NCBI RefSeq assembly: GCF_028657195.3
Contig: NZ_JANCPR020000010.1
Location: 1-64,000, forward strand
Direction of reading: 5' to 3'
Length of the DNA stretch: 64,000 nt
Source of the DNA: Streptomyces iconiensis
Lineage (GTDB): Bacteria; Actinomycetota; Actinomycetes; Streptomycetales; Streptomycetaceae
The notes beneath the pieces were generated by a model. It saw only the letters and a list, made by a program, of their open reading frames with translations, made no database searches and was not told the DNA's origin. Position 1 is the first letter of the stretch. Each line of letters begins with the position of its first letter. A program made the translations under genes and the position numbers. Of the stretch, positions 16,020 through 23,555 are shown in pieces.

Positions 16020-17846
16020 TTGCGCGAGTTCACCGTTCAGGCCGTGGCGACGGAGGCCCACGTCGGCGGATTGGCCGACGTCGTGTTCGAGCATGCCGAC
16101 GAGGACCCGGCACAGATCGCACTGGCCCGTAAGGACGCGCGGGGCGAGTGGCGCGATGTGACGGCGGGCGAGTTCCGCGACGAGGTCGTCGCGCTCGCGA
16201 AGGGACTGCTGGCCGAGGGCATCCGGTTCGGGGACCGCGTGGCGATCATGTCCCGTACGCGCTACGAGTGGACGCTCTTCGACTTCGCGCTGTGGGCCGT
16301 CGGCGCCCAGTCCGTTCCGGTCTATCCCACCTCGTCGGCCGAGCAGGTCGCCTGGATGCTGCACGACGCCGAGGTGTCGGCCGCCGTGGTCGAGCACGAG
16401 GACCACGCGATGACGATCGGTTCGGTCATCGACGGGCTGCCCCGGCTGCACCGCCTGTGGCAGCTCAACGCGGGCGCGCTCACCACGCTCATGGAGGCGG
16501 GTGCGCACATCGAGGACGAGGTGGTGCACCGGCACCGGCTCGCGCTCACCCCGGACACGGTGGCGACCGTCATCTACACCTCGGGCACCACGGGCCGCCC
16601 CAAGGGCTGCGTGATCACGCACGCCAACTTCATGGCCGAGGCCGACAACATCGTCGGCCGCTACGACCAGGTCTTCGGCGTCAAGTCGGGCCAGCAGGGC
16701 TCGCTGCTGCTGTTCCTGCCGCTCGCGCACGTCTTCGGCCGCATGGTGGAGGTGGCGGCCGTACGCGGGAAGGTCAAGCTCGGGCACCAGCCGGACATGG
16801 CGGCGCGGGCGCTGCTGCCCGATCTGGCCGCTTTCCGGCCGACGTTCATCCAGGCCGTACCGCATCTGTTCGAGAAGATCTTCCGCAGCGCGCGCCGCAA
16901 GGCCGAGACCGAGGGGAAGCTCGGCGCTTTCGACAAGGCCGTCGAGGTCGCCGTCCGCTATGCCGAGGCCGGCGAGCGCAAGGCGTTCGGCAGGGGCCCG
17001 GGGCCCGGCGCCTCGCTCCGTATGCAGCACCAGGTCTACGACAAGCTCGTCTACTCCAAGCTGCGCGACGCCCTGGGCGGCAGGTGCCGCTTCGCGATGT
17101 CGGGCGGCTCCGCGATGGAGCGCCGCCTCGGCCTGTTCTACGACGGCGCCGGTGTACGCGTCTTCGAGGGCTACGGCCTCACCGAGTCCACGGCGGCGGC
17201 CATCGCCAACCCGCCCGAGCGCCCCCGGTTCGGCACGGTGGGGCAGCCGGTGCCCGGCACCACGGTGCGGATCGCGGAGGACGGCGAGATCCTGCTGCAC
17301 GGCGGGCAGGTATTCGAGGGCTATCTGAACAATCCCCGCGCCACGGAGGAGTCCCTTCGGGACGGCTGGCTGGCGACGGGCGACCTCGGCCAGCTGGACG
17401 AGGAGGGGTATCTCACGATCACGGGCCGCAAGAAGGAGATCCTGGTGACCTCCAGCGGCAAGAGCCTCTCCCCCGGCCCCCTGGAGGAGCGGGTACGCGA
17501 GCACCCGCTGGTGGGCCAGTGCATCGTGCTGGGCAACGACAGGCCCTACGTCTCGGCGCTGCTCACCCTCGACCAGGAAGCGGTGCAGCACTGGCTCGCC
17601 ATGCGCGAGAAGCCGGAGCTGAAGCCGACCGAGCTGCTGAAGGACACCGACCTGGAGACCGAGATGCGGCGTGCCGTGGTCGCGGCGAACACACAGGTCT
17701 CGCAGGCCGAGTCCATCCGCACCTTCCGCATCCTGGCCACGCCCTTCACCGAGGAGCAGGGGCTCCTCACGCCCTCGCTCAAGCTGAAGCGCGGCACGAT
17801 AGAGGCGGCATACGCCGCGGAGATCGAAGCGCTTTACCGCAGCTGA
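16020..17846 (+). CDS. Long-chain fatty acyl-CoA ligase (AMP-forming)
   Basis: Adenylate-forming acyl-CoA synthetase of 608 residues (FadD15-like size). It activates a fatty acid with ATP and CoA. The AMP-binding P-loop is IYTSGTTGRPKGC (about 183-195), followed by FLPLAHVFGRM, the A5 motif GYGLTEST, the A7 motif GWLATGDLG and hinge GRKKEILVTSSGKSLSPGPLE. The C-terminal catalytic lysine is in LLTPSLKLKRG. The TTG start at 16020 is chosen for its upstream GAGGAGCAG and because residues from here (LREFTVQAV) look like the usual N-terminus. The next gene on the strand, an aldo/keto reductase, begins 119 bases later and is probably separate. Confidence 0.93.
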   Translation: MREFTVQAVATEAHVGGLADVVFEHADEDPAQIALARKDARGEWRDVTAGEFRDEVVALAKGLLAEGIRFGDRVAIMSRTRYEWTLFDFALWAVGAQSVPVYPTSSAEQVAWMLHDAEVSAAVVEHEDHAMTIGSVIDGLPRLHRLWQLNAGALTTLMEAGAHIEDEVVHRHRLALTPDTVATVIYTSGTTGRPKGCVITHANFMAEADNIVGRYDQVFGVKSGQQGSLLLFLPLAHVFGRMVEVAAVRGKVKLGHQPDMAARALLPDLAAFRPTFIQAVPHLFEKIFRSARRKAETEGKLGAFDKAVEVAVRYAEAGERKAFGRGPGPGASLRMQHQVYDKLVYSKLRDALGGRCRFAMSGGSAMERRLGLFYDGAGVRVFEGYGLTESTAAAIANPPERPRFGTVGQPVPGTTVRIAEDGEILLHGGQVFEGYLNNPRATEESLRDGWLATGDLGQLDEEGYLTITGRKKEILVTSSGKSLSPGPLEERVREHPLVGQCIVLGNDRPYVSALLTLDQEAVQHWLAMREKPELKPTELLKDTDLETEMRRAVVAANTQVSQAESIRTFRILATPFTEEQGLLTPSLKLKRGTIEAAYAAEIEALYRS

Positions 17847-17965
17847 GCGCCTTGCGCCGGGCCGTCGCCCGGGCCCCGGGGGCGGGGAACACACGTCCGA
17901 GACTGATCGTTCACCATGAGGGCGACAGAGAACATCATCAGTAACTGAACGTGAGGACCGAAAGC

Positions 17966-18790
17966 GTGAGCAACGTTCCCGCCATTACGCTCAACAACGG
18001 CGTCACGATGCCGCAGCTCGGCTTCGGCGTCTGGCAGGTGCCGGACGACGAGGCCCAGTCGGCCGTGACGAGTGCGCTGGAGGCCGGATACCGCAGCATC
18101 GACACGGCTGCGGTGTACCAGAACGAAGAGGGCGTCGGCCGGGCGCTGGCCGCCACGGACCTGCCCCGCGACGAGCTGTTCGTCACCACCAAGCTGTGGA
18201 ACAGCGAGCAGGGCTACGACACGACGCTGCGTGCCTTCGACGCCTCGCTGGCCAAGCTCGGCCTCGACCAGGTCGACCTGTACCTCATCCACTGGCCGAT
18301 GCCGAGCGCGGACACGTACGTGGACACCTGGAGGGCGTTCGAGAAGATCTACGCCGACGGCCGCGCCCGCGCCATCGGTGTCTCCAACTTCCAGCCCACG
18401 CACCTCAACCGGCTGATCGAGCTGGACAGCGCCGTACCCGCGCTCAACCAGATCGAGCTGCACCCGAGGCTCCAGCAGTCCGTGCCCCGTGCCTTCCACG
18501 CCGACCACGGCATCGCCACCGAGGCGTGGTCGCCGCTGGGCCAGGGCGGGGACCTGCTCAAGGAGCCCAGGCTGACCGAGCTGGCCGACAGGCACGGCAA
18601 GACGGTGGCCCAGGTCGTGCTGCGCTGGCACCTCCAGCTCGGCAACGTGGTCATCCCGAAGTCCGTGACGCCCTCGCGCATCCGCGAGAACATCGACGTC
18701 TTCGACTTCGAGCTGAGCGGCGAGGACATGGCCGCCATCGGCGGCCTCAACGCCGACGCCCGGCTGGGCGACGACCCCGACACCATGTAG
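17966..18790 (+). CDS. Aldo/keto reductase
   Basis: NADPH-dependent carbonyl reductase of 274 residues (AKR superfamily, 2,5-diketo-gluconate-reductase-like). The catalytic tetrad is readable: Asp in YRSIDTAAVYQNE (with Tyr four residues later), Lys in TTKLWNSEQ and His in YLIHWPMP. The C-terminal NADP-binding motif is VVIPKSVTPSRIREN. The GTG at 17966 is preferred over an in-frame GTG at 17951 because an AGGA lies about eight bases upstream. Physiological substrate is unknown; roles in aldehyde detoxification are common for the family. Confidence 0.92.
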   Translation: MSNVPAITLNNGVTMPQLGFGVWQVPDDEAQSAVTSALEAGYRSIDTAAVYQNEEGVGRALAATDLPRDELFVTTKLWNSEQGYDTTLRAFDASLAKLGLDQVDLYLIHWPMPSADTYVDTWRAFEKIYADGRARAIGVSNFQPTHLNRLIELDSAVPALNQIELHPRLQQSVPRAFHADHGIATEAWSPLGQGGDLLKEPRLTELADRHGKTVAQVVLRWHLQLGNVVIPKSVTPSRIRENIDVFDFELSGEDMAAIGGLNADARLGDDPDTM

Positions 18791-18796
18791 TACCCG

Positions 18797-18821
18797 CCGG
18801 GGCAGCCGGCCGGCGCCCCGG
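18797..18821. terminator. Bidirectional terminator hairpin
   Basis: CCGGGGC (18797-18803) pairs with GCCCCGG (18815-18821) across an 11-base GC loop, located exactly in the 33-base gap between the convergent aldo/keto reductase and pterin dehydratase genes. Confidence 0.65.
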
Positions 18822-18823
18822 TG

Positions 18824-19129
18824 TCAGCTCGCCCCGTGGCCCGGCGCGATCTCCTCGACGCGCCGGGCCAGGGCGATGTCCAGCTCGGTGATCCGGCCGC
18901 CGACACTGTGCGTGTTCACGGTCAGGGACAGCTTGTTGTAGCCGAGCGTCAGGTCAGAGTGGTGGTTCAGCTCCTCCTGGATGGCGGCGATGTGGATGAC
19001 CATCGCGGCGGCCGGCAGGTGCTTGGCGAAGGAGTACGTGCGCGAGACGCTGTCGCCGTCCGTCGTCCAGTGCGGGAGCGCGGCGAGCGCCGTCTCGGTC
19101 TCCTCGGGAGTCAGCGGCTTGGGCGCCAT
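18824..19129 (-). CDS. 4a-hydroxytetrahydrobiopterin dehydratase (PCD/DCoH)
   Basis: A 101-residue pterin-4a-carbinolamine dehydratase, which regenerates quinonoid dihydropterin after aromatic amino acid hydroxylation. The whole protein matches the family, with the active-site motif EELNHHSDLTLGYNKL (His-His and Asp) and the upstream WTTDGDSVSRTY strand. The ATG at 19129 is the natural start for the usual length. No phenylalanine hydroxylase lies nearby, and in actinobacteria these small enzymes often stand alone, so the client pathway is unknown. Confidence 0.93.
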   Translation of the reverse strand: MAPKPLTPEETETALAALPHWTTDGDSVSRTYSFAKHLPAAAMVIHIAAIQEELNHHSDLTLGYNKLSLTVNTHSVGGRITELDIALARRVEEIAPGHGAS

Positions 19130-19204
19130 GGGAAGTTCCCTTCTGTGGGTCGGCCTGTTTACGGGGCCCAGAGTGCCACGCGCCGTCGGTTACCGTCGGG
19201 TCCC

Positions 19205-20017
19205 ATGACGGCTCTGACGGACGGTCCCGCGATAGGCCCGCTGCTGCGCGGATGGCGCGAACGCGCGTCGCTCAGCCAGCTCGAACTGGCCCTGCGCGCC
19301 GACTCCTCGGCACGCCACATCAGCTTCATCGAGACCGGTAGGACGGCACCCAGCCGCGAGATGGTGCTGAAGCTCGCCTGCACCCTGGACGTGCCGGTCA
19401 GGGAGCGCAACGCCCTGCTGCTGGCGGCCGGTTACGCGCCCGCCTTCCCCGCCACCCCCATGGACGACCCGGAGTTCGCCGAGGTCAGGGCCGGCCTGGA
19501 GCGGATGGTCACCGCCTACGAGCCGTATCCCGCGCTGATCCTCAACGGCGCGTACGAGGTGGTCGCGGCCAACCAGGGCATCGCCCTGCTCATGGAAGGC
19601 GTGGCCCCGCATCTGCTGGAGCCCGTGCCCAACGCGATGCGCGTCACGCTGCACCCGGAGGGCATGGCGCCACGCATCCGTAACCTCCCCGAGTGGCGCG
19701 GCCATCTGCTGGCCCAGATGCGCCGTCAGCTCGCGCTCCACCGCTCGGCCCCGCTGCGCAGCCTGTACGAGGAGGTCGCGGGGTACCCGGCGCCCGACGG
19801 CTCATCGCCGCTGGAACGTGAGCCGGGGCCGCCGGGCGGCGATCCCGGTACGCGCTTCGCGCTGCCGCTGATGATCGAACTGGACGGCCGGACCCTGTCG
19901 TTCCTCTCGACCATCGCCACGTTCAACACCCCGCTGGACGTGACGGTCTCGGAGCTGGCCGTGGAGACGTTCCTGCCGGCCGACCCCGCGACGGCCAAGG
20001 CACTCAGAGCGGACTGA
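19205..20017 (+). CDS. Helix-turn-helix regulator with MmyB-like ligand-binding domain
   Basis: XRE-type regulator of 270 residues. The N-terminal DNA-binding helix-turn-helix is in ERASLSQLELALRADSSARHISFIETGRT (split around residues 16-44). The C-terminal part with LILNGAYEVVAANQGIALLM, EWRGHLLAQMRRQ and a final TLSFLSTIATFNTPLDVTVSELAVE matches the MmyB-like PAS-fold domain, which can bind fatty acids in characterised members. The preceding gene diverges (dehydratase, minus strand). Such regulators usually control an adjacent oxidoreductase, so the nearby aldo/keto reductase or desaturase are candidate targets, which is inference only. Confidence 0.9.
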   Translation: MTALTDGPAIGPLLRGWRERASLSQLELALRADSSARHISFIETGRTAPSREMVLKLACTLDVPVRERNALLLAAGYAPAFPATPMDDPEFAEVRAGLERMVTAYEPYPALILNGAYEVVAANQGIALLMEGVAPHLLEPVPNAMRVTLHPEGMAPRIRNLPEWRGHLLAQMRRQLALHRSAPLRSLYEEVAGYPAPDGSSPLEREPGPPGGDPGTRFALPLMIELDGRTLSFLSTIATFNTPLDVTVSELAVETFLPADPATAKALRAD

Positions 20018-20061
20018 GCTGACTGAGCTGACTACTGAGCGACTGAGCGCCACCGGGCACT

Positions 20062-21321
20062 TCACCGCGCGAGCCACAGATCGGGGCCGAAGACCTCGTA
20101 GTGGATGTCGCCGGCCGGCACACCGCGCGCCAGGAGCTGGTCGCGCACACCCCGCATGAAGGGCAGCGGCCCGCACAGGTAGGCGCGTACGCGCTCGGGC
20201 AGCTCCAGCCCTGACAGGTCCATGCGCCCGGTGCGCCACTCGGCGGCGGAATCGTCGGCGGAATCGGCAGCGGGCTCGTCGGCATGCTCGTACCAGACGT
20301 ACGAGCGGGCTTCGGCGAGCTTGGTGACCAGCCGTTCCCGCTCGGCGCGCAGCGCGTGCGTGGCGGGGGAACGGTCGGCGTGCAGCGCCAGCACGGACCC
20401 CTGGTGCCCCTGGGCGACCAGGTGGTGGAGCATCGAGTGGAACGGGGTGCAGCCGATCCCGGCCGACGCGAACAGCAGGGCCGTTTCGGTGTCTTCGGCC
20501 GCTTCCGTCTCCAGTACGAGGTCTCCGTAGGGCGCGGAGACGGTCAGCGTGCAGCCCTCGCGCACCTGGTCGTGCAGCTGGTGGGAGACCTCACCCGCCA
20601 CACCGCCCTCGGGCAGCTCGCGCTTGACGGTGAAGGAGTGCACGGGGTCGCCGGGCACGCCGGTGAGGCTGTACTGCCTGATCTGGCGGGCGCCGTCGGG
20701 GAGTTCGGCCTGTACGGAGATGTACTGGCCCGCGCTGAAGTGCGGCGCCGCGCGTCCGTCGGCGGGACGGATGCGGAAGGTGACGGCCTCCGGCGTCTCC
20801 TGGATACGCTCCACGACCTCCCACTGACGCCAGGTGGCGCCGGTGAGCACGCCGTGGCGGGCGTAGAGCGCACGTTCGCTGTCGATGAGGGTCCTGGCCA
20901 TGCGCCAGTAGACCTCGTCCCACGCGGCCACGACCTCGTCGGTCGCCGCGTCACCGAGCACTTCGCCGAGCGCGCCGAAGAGGTGTTCGTGCACGACGTC
21001 GTACTGCGCGGGCGCGACGCCGAGCGAGGCGTGCTTGTGAGCGATCCGCCGGAGCATCCCGTCGGCGTCCTTGCCGGGGGTGACAAGGGCCGTGGCGTAG
21101 GCGGCCACGGAGCCGGCGAGCGCGCGGGCCTGGGTGCCGGACGCCTGGTTGGCCCGGTTGAACAGGTTCCGCAGCAGTTCGGGGTGCGCGGTGAACATGC
21201 GGCGGTAGAACACGTCGCTGACGGTGCCGATGGCCTCGGCCACGACGGGGAGGGTGGCGCGGACGGTCGCGGCGGACTTCTGCGACAGCAGCGACGACGG
21301 CACGGGTTCCGGTGACGGCAC
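20062..21321 (-). CDS. hmp: Flavohemoprotein nitric oxide dioxygenase
   Basis: Flavohaemoglobin of 419 residues that converts nitric oxide and O2 to nitrate using NAD(P)H in the cytoplasm. Globin domain: residues about 8-145, with proximal haem His in the RIAHKHASLGV segment and the B10 Tyr in VFYRRMF. FAD domain: RQYSLTG (about 230). NAD domain: FASAGIGCTPFHSML and the C-terminal YEVFGP. The GTG at 21321 is chosen because GGAG sits six bases upstream; a TTG at 21333 would place the ribosome site inside the gene. An NsrR-type operator (21332-21356) abuts the start, and nsrR is the next gene upstream, 76 bases away, same strand. Confidence 0.95.
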   Translation of the reverse strand: MPSPEPVPSSLLSQKSAATVRATLPVVAEAIGTVSDVFYRRMFTAHPELLRNLFNRANQASGTQARALAGSVAAYATALVTPGKDADGMLRRIAHKHASLGVAPAQYDVVHEHLFGALGEVLGDAATDEVVAAWDEVYWRMARTLIDSERALYARHGVLTGATWRQWEVVERIQETPEAVTFRIRPADGRAAPHFSAGQYISVQAELPDGARQIRQYSLTGVPGDPVHSFTVKRELPEGGVAGEVSHQLHDQVREGCTLTVSAPYGDLVLETEAAEDTETALLFASAGIGCTPFHSMLHHLVAQGHQGSVLALHADRSPATHALRAERERLVTKLAEARSYVWYEHADEPAADSADDSAAEWRTGRMDLSGLELPERVRAYLCGPLPFMRGVRDQLLARGVPAGDIHYEVFGPDLWLAR

Positions 21322-21331
21322 GACGCACTCC

Positions 21332-21356
21332 AAAGTTGCACTAGAGATTCATATTC
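21332..21356. promoter_or_regulatory. Candidate NsrR operator before hmp
   Basis: The plus strand reads AAAGTTGCA, seven variable bases containing GAT, then TCATATTC. The same pattern (AAAGTTGCA ... GAT.C.TATT) occurs on the other strand before nsrR at 21889-21913. Sharing of about 17 of 25 positions between the two promoters, one encoding NsrR and one its usual target, strongly suggests a common operator. Confidence 0.7.
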
Positions 21357-21396
21357 AACGGCGAAAAGAAGGCCCGCCCCTCACGGCGGGCACCGC

Positions 21397-21873
21397 CTAC
21401 GCCTGCCGGGCGGGCTGCCCGCCCGGCGGACCCGCACCGCCGGAACCGCCCACGAGCCCGAGCAGCACGGGTCCCGTGGGCGGGCCGACGAGGTCGGCGA
21501 CGGTCAGCGGATCGAGCGAGGCGTAGAACGCCTCCTGGGCCTGGCGCAGCGCGGTGCGCAGCCGACAGGCACGGTGCAGCGGGCAGGGCACGTCACCCTC
21601 GCAGTCGACGACATCGCCGACACCCTCGAACTCCCGCGCCAGCCAGCCGACGGACGCCGTGCGCCCCTCCTCGGTGAGCGCGAGCCCGCCGCCCCTGCCA
21701 CGCCGTGTCTCCACGGCGCCGAGGCGCTGGAGCCTGCCCACCACCTTCGCGAGGTGGCTGTAGGGCACCTGCATGTCCTCGGCGACCTGCCGCGCGACGC
21801 ACAGTTCGTCACCGGCGACCGCCAGCCGCATCACCACGCGCAGTGCCAGGTCCGTCGACTTCGCCAATCGCAT
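21397..21873 (-). CDS. nsrR: Rrf2-family nitric-oxide-sensing repressor NsrR
   Basis: Rrf2 winged-helix regulator of 158 residues. The three cysteines expected to hold the [4Fe-4S] cluster are Cys91, Cys97 and Cys103 (CEGDVPCPLHRAC), with the same six-residue spacing as in Streptomyces coelicolor NsrR (Cys93/99/105), and Asp8 (STDLALR), the fourth ligand there, is also present. Nitrosylation of the cluster releases DNA and derepresses hmp. The C-terminal tail is Gly/Pro-rich and probably disordered. An operator-like palindrome lies 16-40 bases before its start, indicating autoregulation. The paired hmp gene follows directly. Confidence 0.95.
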   Translation of the reverse strand: MRLAKSTDLALRVVMRLAVAGDELCVARQVAEDMQVPYSHLAKVVGRLQRLGAVETRRGRGGGLALTEEGRTASVGWLAREFEGVGDVVDCEGDVPCPLHRACRLRTALRQAQEAFYASLDPLTVADLVGPPTGPVLLGLVGGSGGAGPPGGQPARQA

Positions 21874-21888
21874 GGCGGCAATCTAATA

Positions 21889-21913
21889 AAATACGCATCC
21901 AGGATGCAACTTT
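21889..21913. promoter_or_regulatory. Candidate NsrR operator before nsrR
   Basis: Centred on a perfect inverted repeat GCATCC-A-GGATGC with A/T-rich flanks (AAATAC on one side, AACTTT on the other), in a locally AT-rich patch that likely is the nsrR promoter. It aligns with the site before hmp at 21332-21356. Confidence 0.75.
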
Positions 21914-21969
21914 AGAAAAGCCATCCCCGCAGGGACCGTCAGCGGTGGTCCCGGTTCAGCAGCCCCGGT

Positions 21970-22275
21970 TCAGTAGTAGTCCTGGTTCGAGGAGTACAGT
22001 GCGGCACCGCCGCGCAGCCGCTTGATGTGCAGTTGCCTGCCGAGGCGGATGGCGGGCCTGATCATCAGCTCGACGCTGCCCAGCACGAAGCACCAGGTTC
22101 CGGCGCGCGTCCACTCCGGCGAGAAGAACATGATGCTGCCGATGAGGAACCAGACGGCGATGAGGATGTCGTTGAGGACGCTCGCCGCCTCGTAGCGCTG
22201 CTGGACGACGAGTTCGTCCCGGCCGATGTGCAGGGTCAGCGCGCCGTCTTCCCGGCGGGACTGGGGCTCGGACAC
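21970..22275 (-). CDS. YrhK-like membrane protein
   Basis: A 101-residue protein matching the YrhK-like domain. Residues 1-35 are cytoplasmic and polar, with the IGRDELVVQQRYEAASVLND stretch typical of the family, followed by two membrane hairpin spans (ILIAVWFLIGSIMFF and AGTWCFVLGSVELMI) and a basic tail. Function is unknown for the family. It lies 96 bases upstream of nsrR on the same strand and diverges from the desaturase gene. It may be co-transcribed into nsrR, but the nsrR operator in between argues for a separate promoter there. Confidence 0.85.
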   Translation of the reverse strand: MSEPQSRREDGALTLHIGRDELVVQQRYEAASVLNDILIAVWFLIGSIMFFSPEWTRAGTWCFVLGSVELMIRPAIRLGRQLHIKRLRGGAALYSSNQDYY

Positions 22276-22349
22276 GAGAGCGCACGCTAGCGCACGCGGA
22301 ACGGCCAGGACGCCGTGACGAGCCGGACAAATGGCGTGATTCCGGCGCT

Positions 22350-22373
22350 GAGGGTGTACCTAGCTACACCCTC
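22350..22373. promoter_or_regulatory. Perfect inverted repeat before the desaturase gene
   Basis: GAGGGTGTA (22350-22358) and TACACCCTC (22365-22373) form a flawless 9-base inverted repeat with a 6-base spacer CCTAGC, about 78-101 bases upstream of the desaturase start in the divergent gap with the YrhK-like gene. Size and symmetry fit a dimeric regulator site; the regulator is not identifiable. Confidence 0.6.
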
Positions 22374-22450
22374 GTGGGCACGACAGCCCCCGCTTCACAG
22401 GCATGCTGCACGGCTGTCGGGAGCAGGCCCCGCACGGCCAGGCTTGAGAC

Positions 22451-23536
22451 ATGACGACAGCGATCGAAGCACCACCCGGGGTACCGTCCGGGCAGCGCGG
22501 CCCCAAGGGTCAGGGCAGCGACTTCTCTCGGCTCTCCCGCAGGATCTCCGAAGCGGGGCTGATGGCACGTCGGCCCGGCTACTACACCGCGCGCATCGCC
22601 CTGGTCGGACTCGCGTTCATCGCGGGCTGGGTGGCGCTCTTCACCGTGGGCGAATCCTGGTGGCAGCTCGCGATCGCCGCGTACCTGGGCGTGATGTACG
22701 GCCAGTTGGCACTGGTGGCCCACGACCTGGCGCACCGCCAGGTCTTCAAGGGACGCCGCGCGAGCGAGGTCGCCGGCCGGATCGTCGGCAACCTGTGCAT
22801 CGGGATGTCGTACGGCTGGTGGATGAACAAGCACACCCGCCACCACGCCAACCCCAACCACGAGGAGCTGGACCCGGACGTCGCGCCCGACATCCTCGTG
22901 TGGTCCCAGGAGCAGGCCAGGGAAGCCCGTGGCCTCCCCCGCTTCATCGGCCGCCACCAGGCCGCGCTCTTCTTCCCCCTGCTAACGCTTGAGGGCTTCA
23001 ACCTGCACGTCTCCGGCGTCAGGGCACTGCGCCAGCCGCACCTGAAGCGCAAGTGGCTGGAGGGCGGGCTGCTGCTCGTGCACACCGCCGCCTACCTGGG
23101 CGCGCTCTTCTACGTGATGCCGGTCGGCATGGCCCTCATCGTGCTTCTGCTGCACCACATGGTCTTCGGCGTCTACCTCGGCAGCATCTTCGCGCCCAAC
23201 CACAAGGGCATGCCCACCCTCCGGGGCAACGAGCGGCCCGACTTCCTGCGCCGCCAGGTGCTCACCTCGCGCAACGTGCGCGGCGGCTGGTTCACCGATG
23301 TCGCGCTCGGCGGGCTCAACTACCAGATCGAGCACCACCTCTTCCCCAGCATGCCCAGCCCGCACCTGCGCAAGGCGCGGCCCCTCGTGCGCGACTTCTG
23401 CGCCGAGCTGGACGTCTCGTACCACGAGACCGGGCTCATCGAGTCCTGGCGCGAGGCGCTGCGGCACCTGGACGAGGTCGGCGTGCCGATCCGTGAGAGC
23501 TCCGGCCCACGGGAGCCCCAGGCCCCCGTGGCCTGA
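22451..23536 (+). CDS. Membrane fatty acid desaturase
   Basis: Di-iron membrane desaturase of 361 residues. The three histidine boxes are present: HDLAHRQ (about 97-103), HTRHH (about 133-137) and QIEHH (about 298-302), where the Gln-variant third box is characteristic of the front-end/acyl-lipid type. Two pairs of hydrophobic segments (about 48-90 and 205-245) would embed it in the membrane. It introduces a double bond into membrane lipid acyl chains using O2 and electrons from ferredoxin. Expression is probably controlled from the upstream 9-base inverted repeat. No ferredoxin or two-component partner is adjacent; convergent with the next gene by 20 bases. Confidence 0.92.
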   Translation: MTTAIEAPPGVPSGQRGPKGQGSDFSRLSRRISEAGLMARRPGYYTARIALVGLAFIAGWVALFTVGESWWQLAIAAYLGVMYGQLALVAHDLAHRQVFKGRRASEVAGRIVGNLCIGMSYGWWMNKHTRHHANPNHEELDPDVAPDILVWSQEQAREARGLPRFIGRHQAALFFPLLTLEGFNLHVSGVRALRQPHLKRKWLEGGLLLVHTAAYLGALFYVMPVGMALIVLLLHHMVFGVYLGSIFAPNHKGMPTLRGNERPDFLRRQVLTSRNVRGGWFTDVALGGLNYQIEHHLFPSMPSPHLRKARPLVRDFCAELDVSYHETGLIESWREALRHLDEVGVPIRESSGPREPQAPVA

Positions 23537-23555
23537 CGGCCTTCCTTCCACCGGC

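Noticed and set aside
18821..19204. N-terminal extension of the helix-turn-helix regulator
   Set aside because: The longer frame reads antisense through the pterin dehydratase gene; the ATG at 19205 gives the normal N-terminus.
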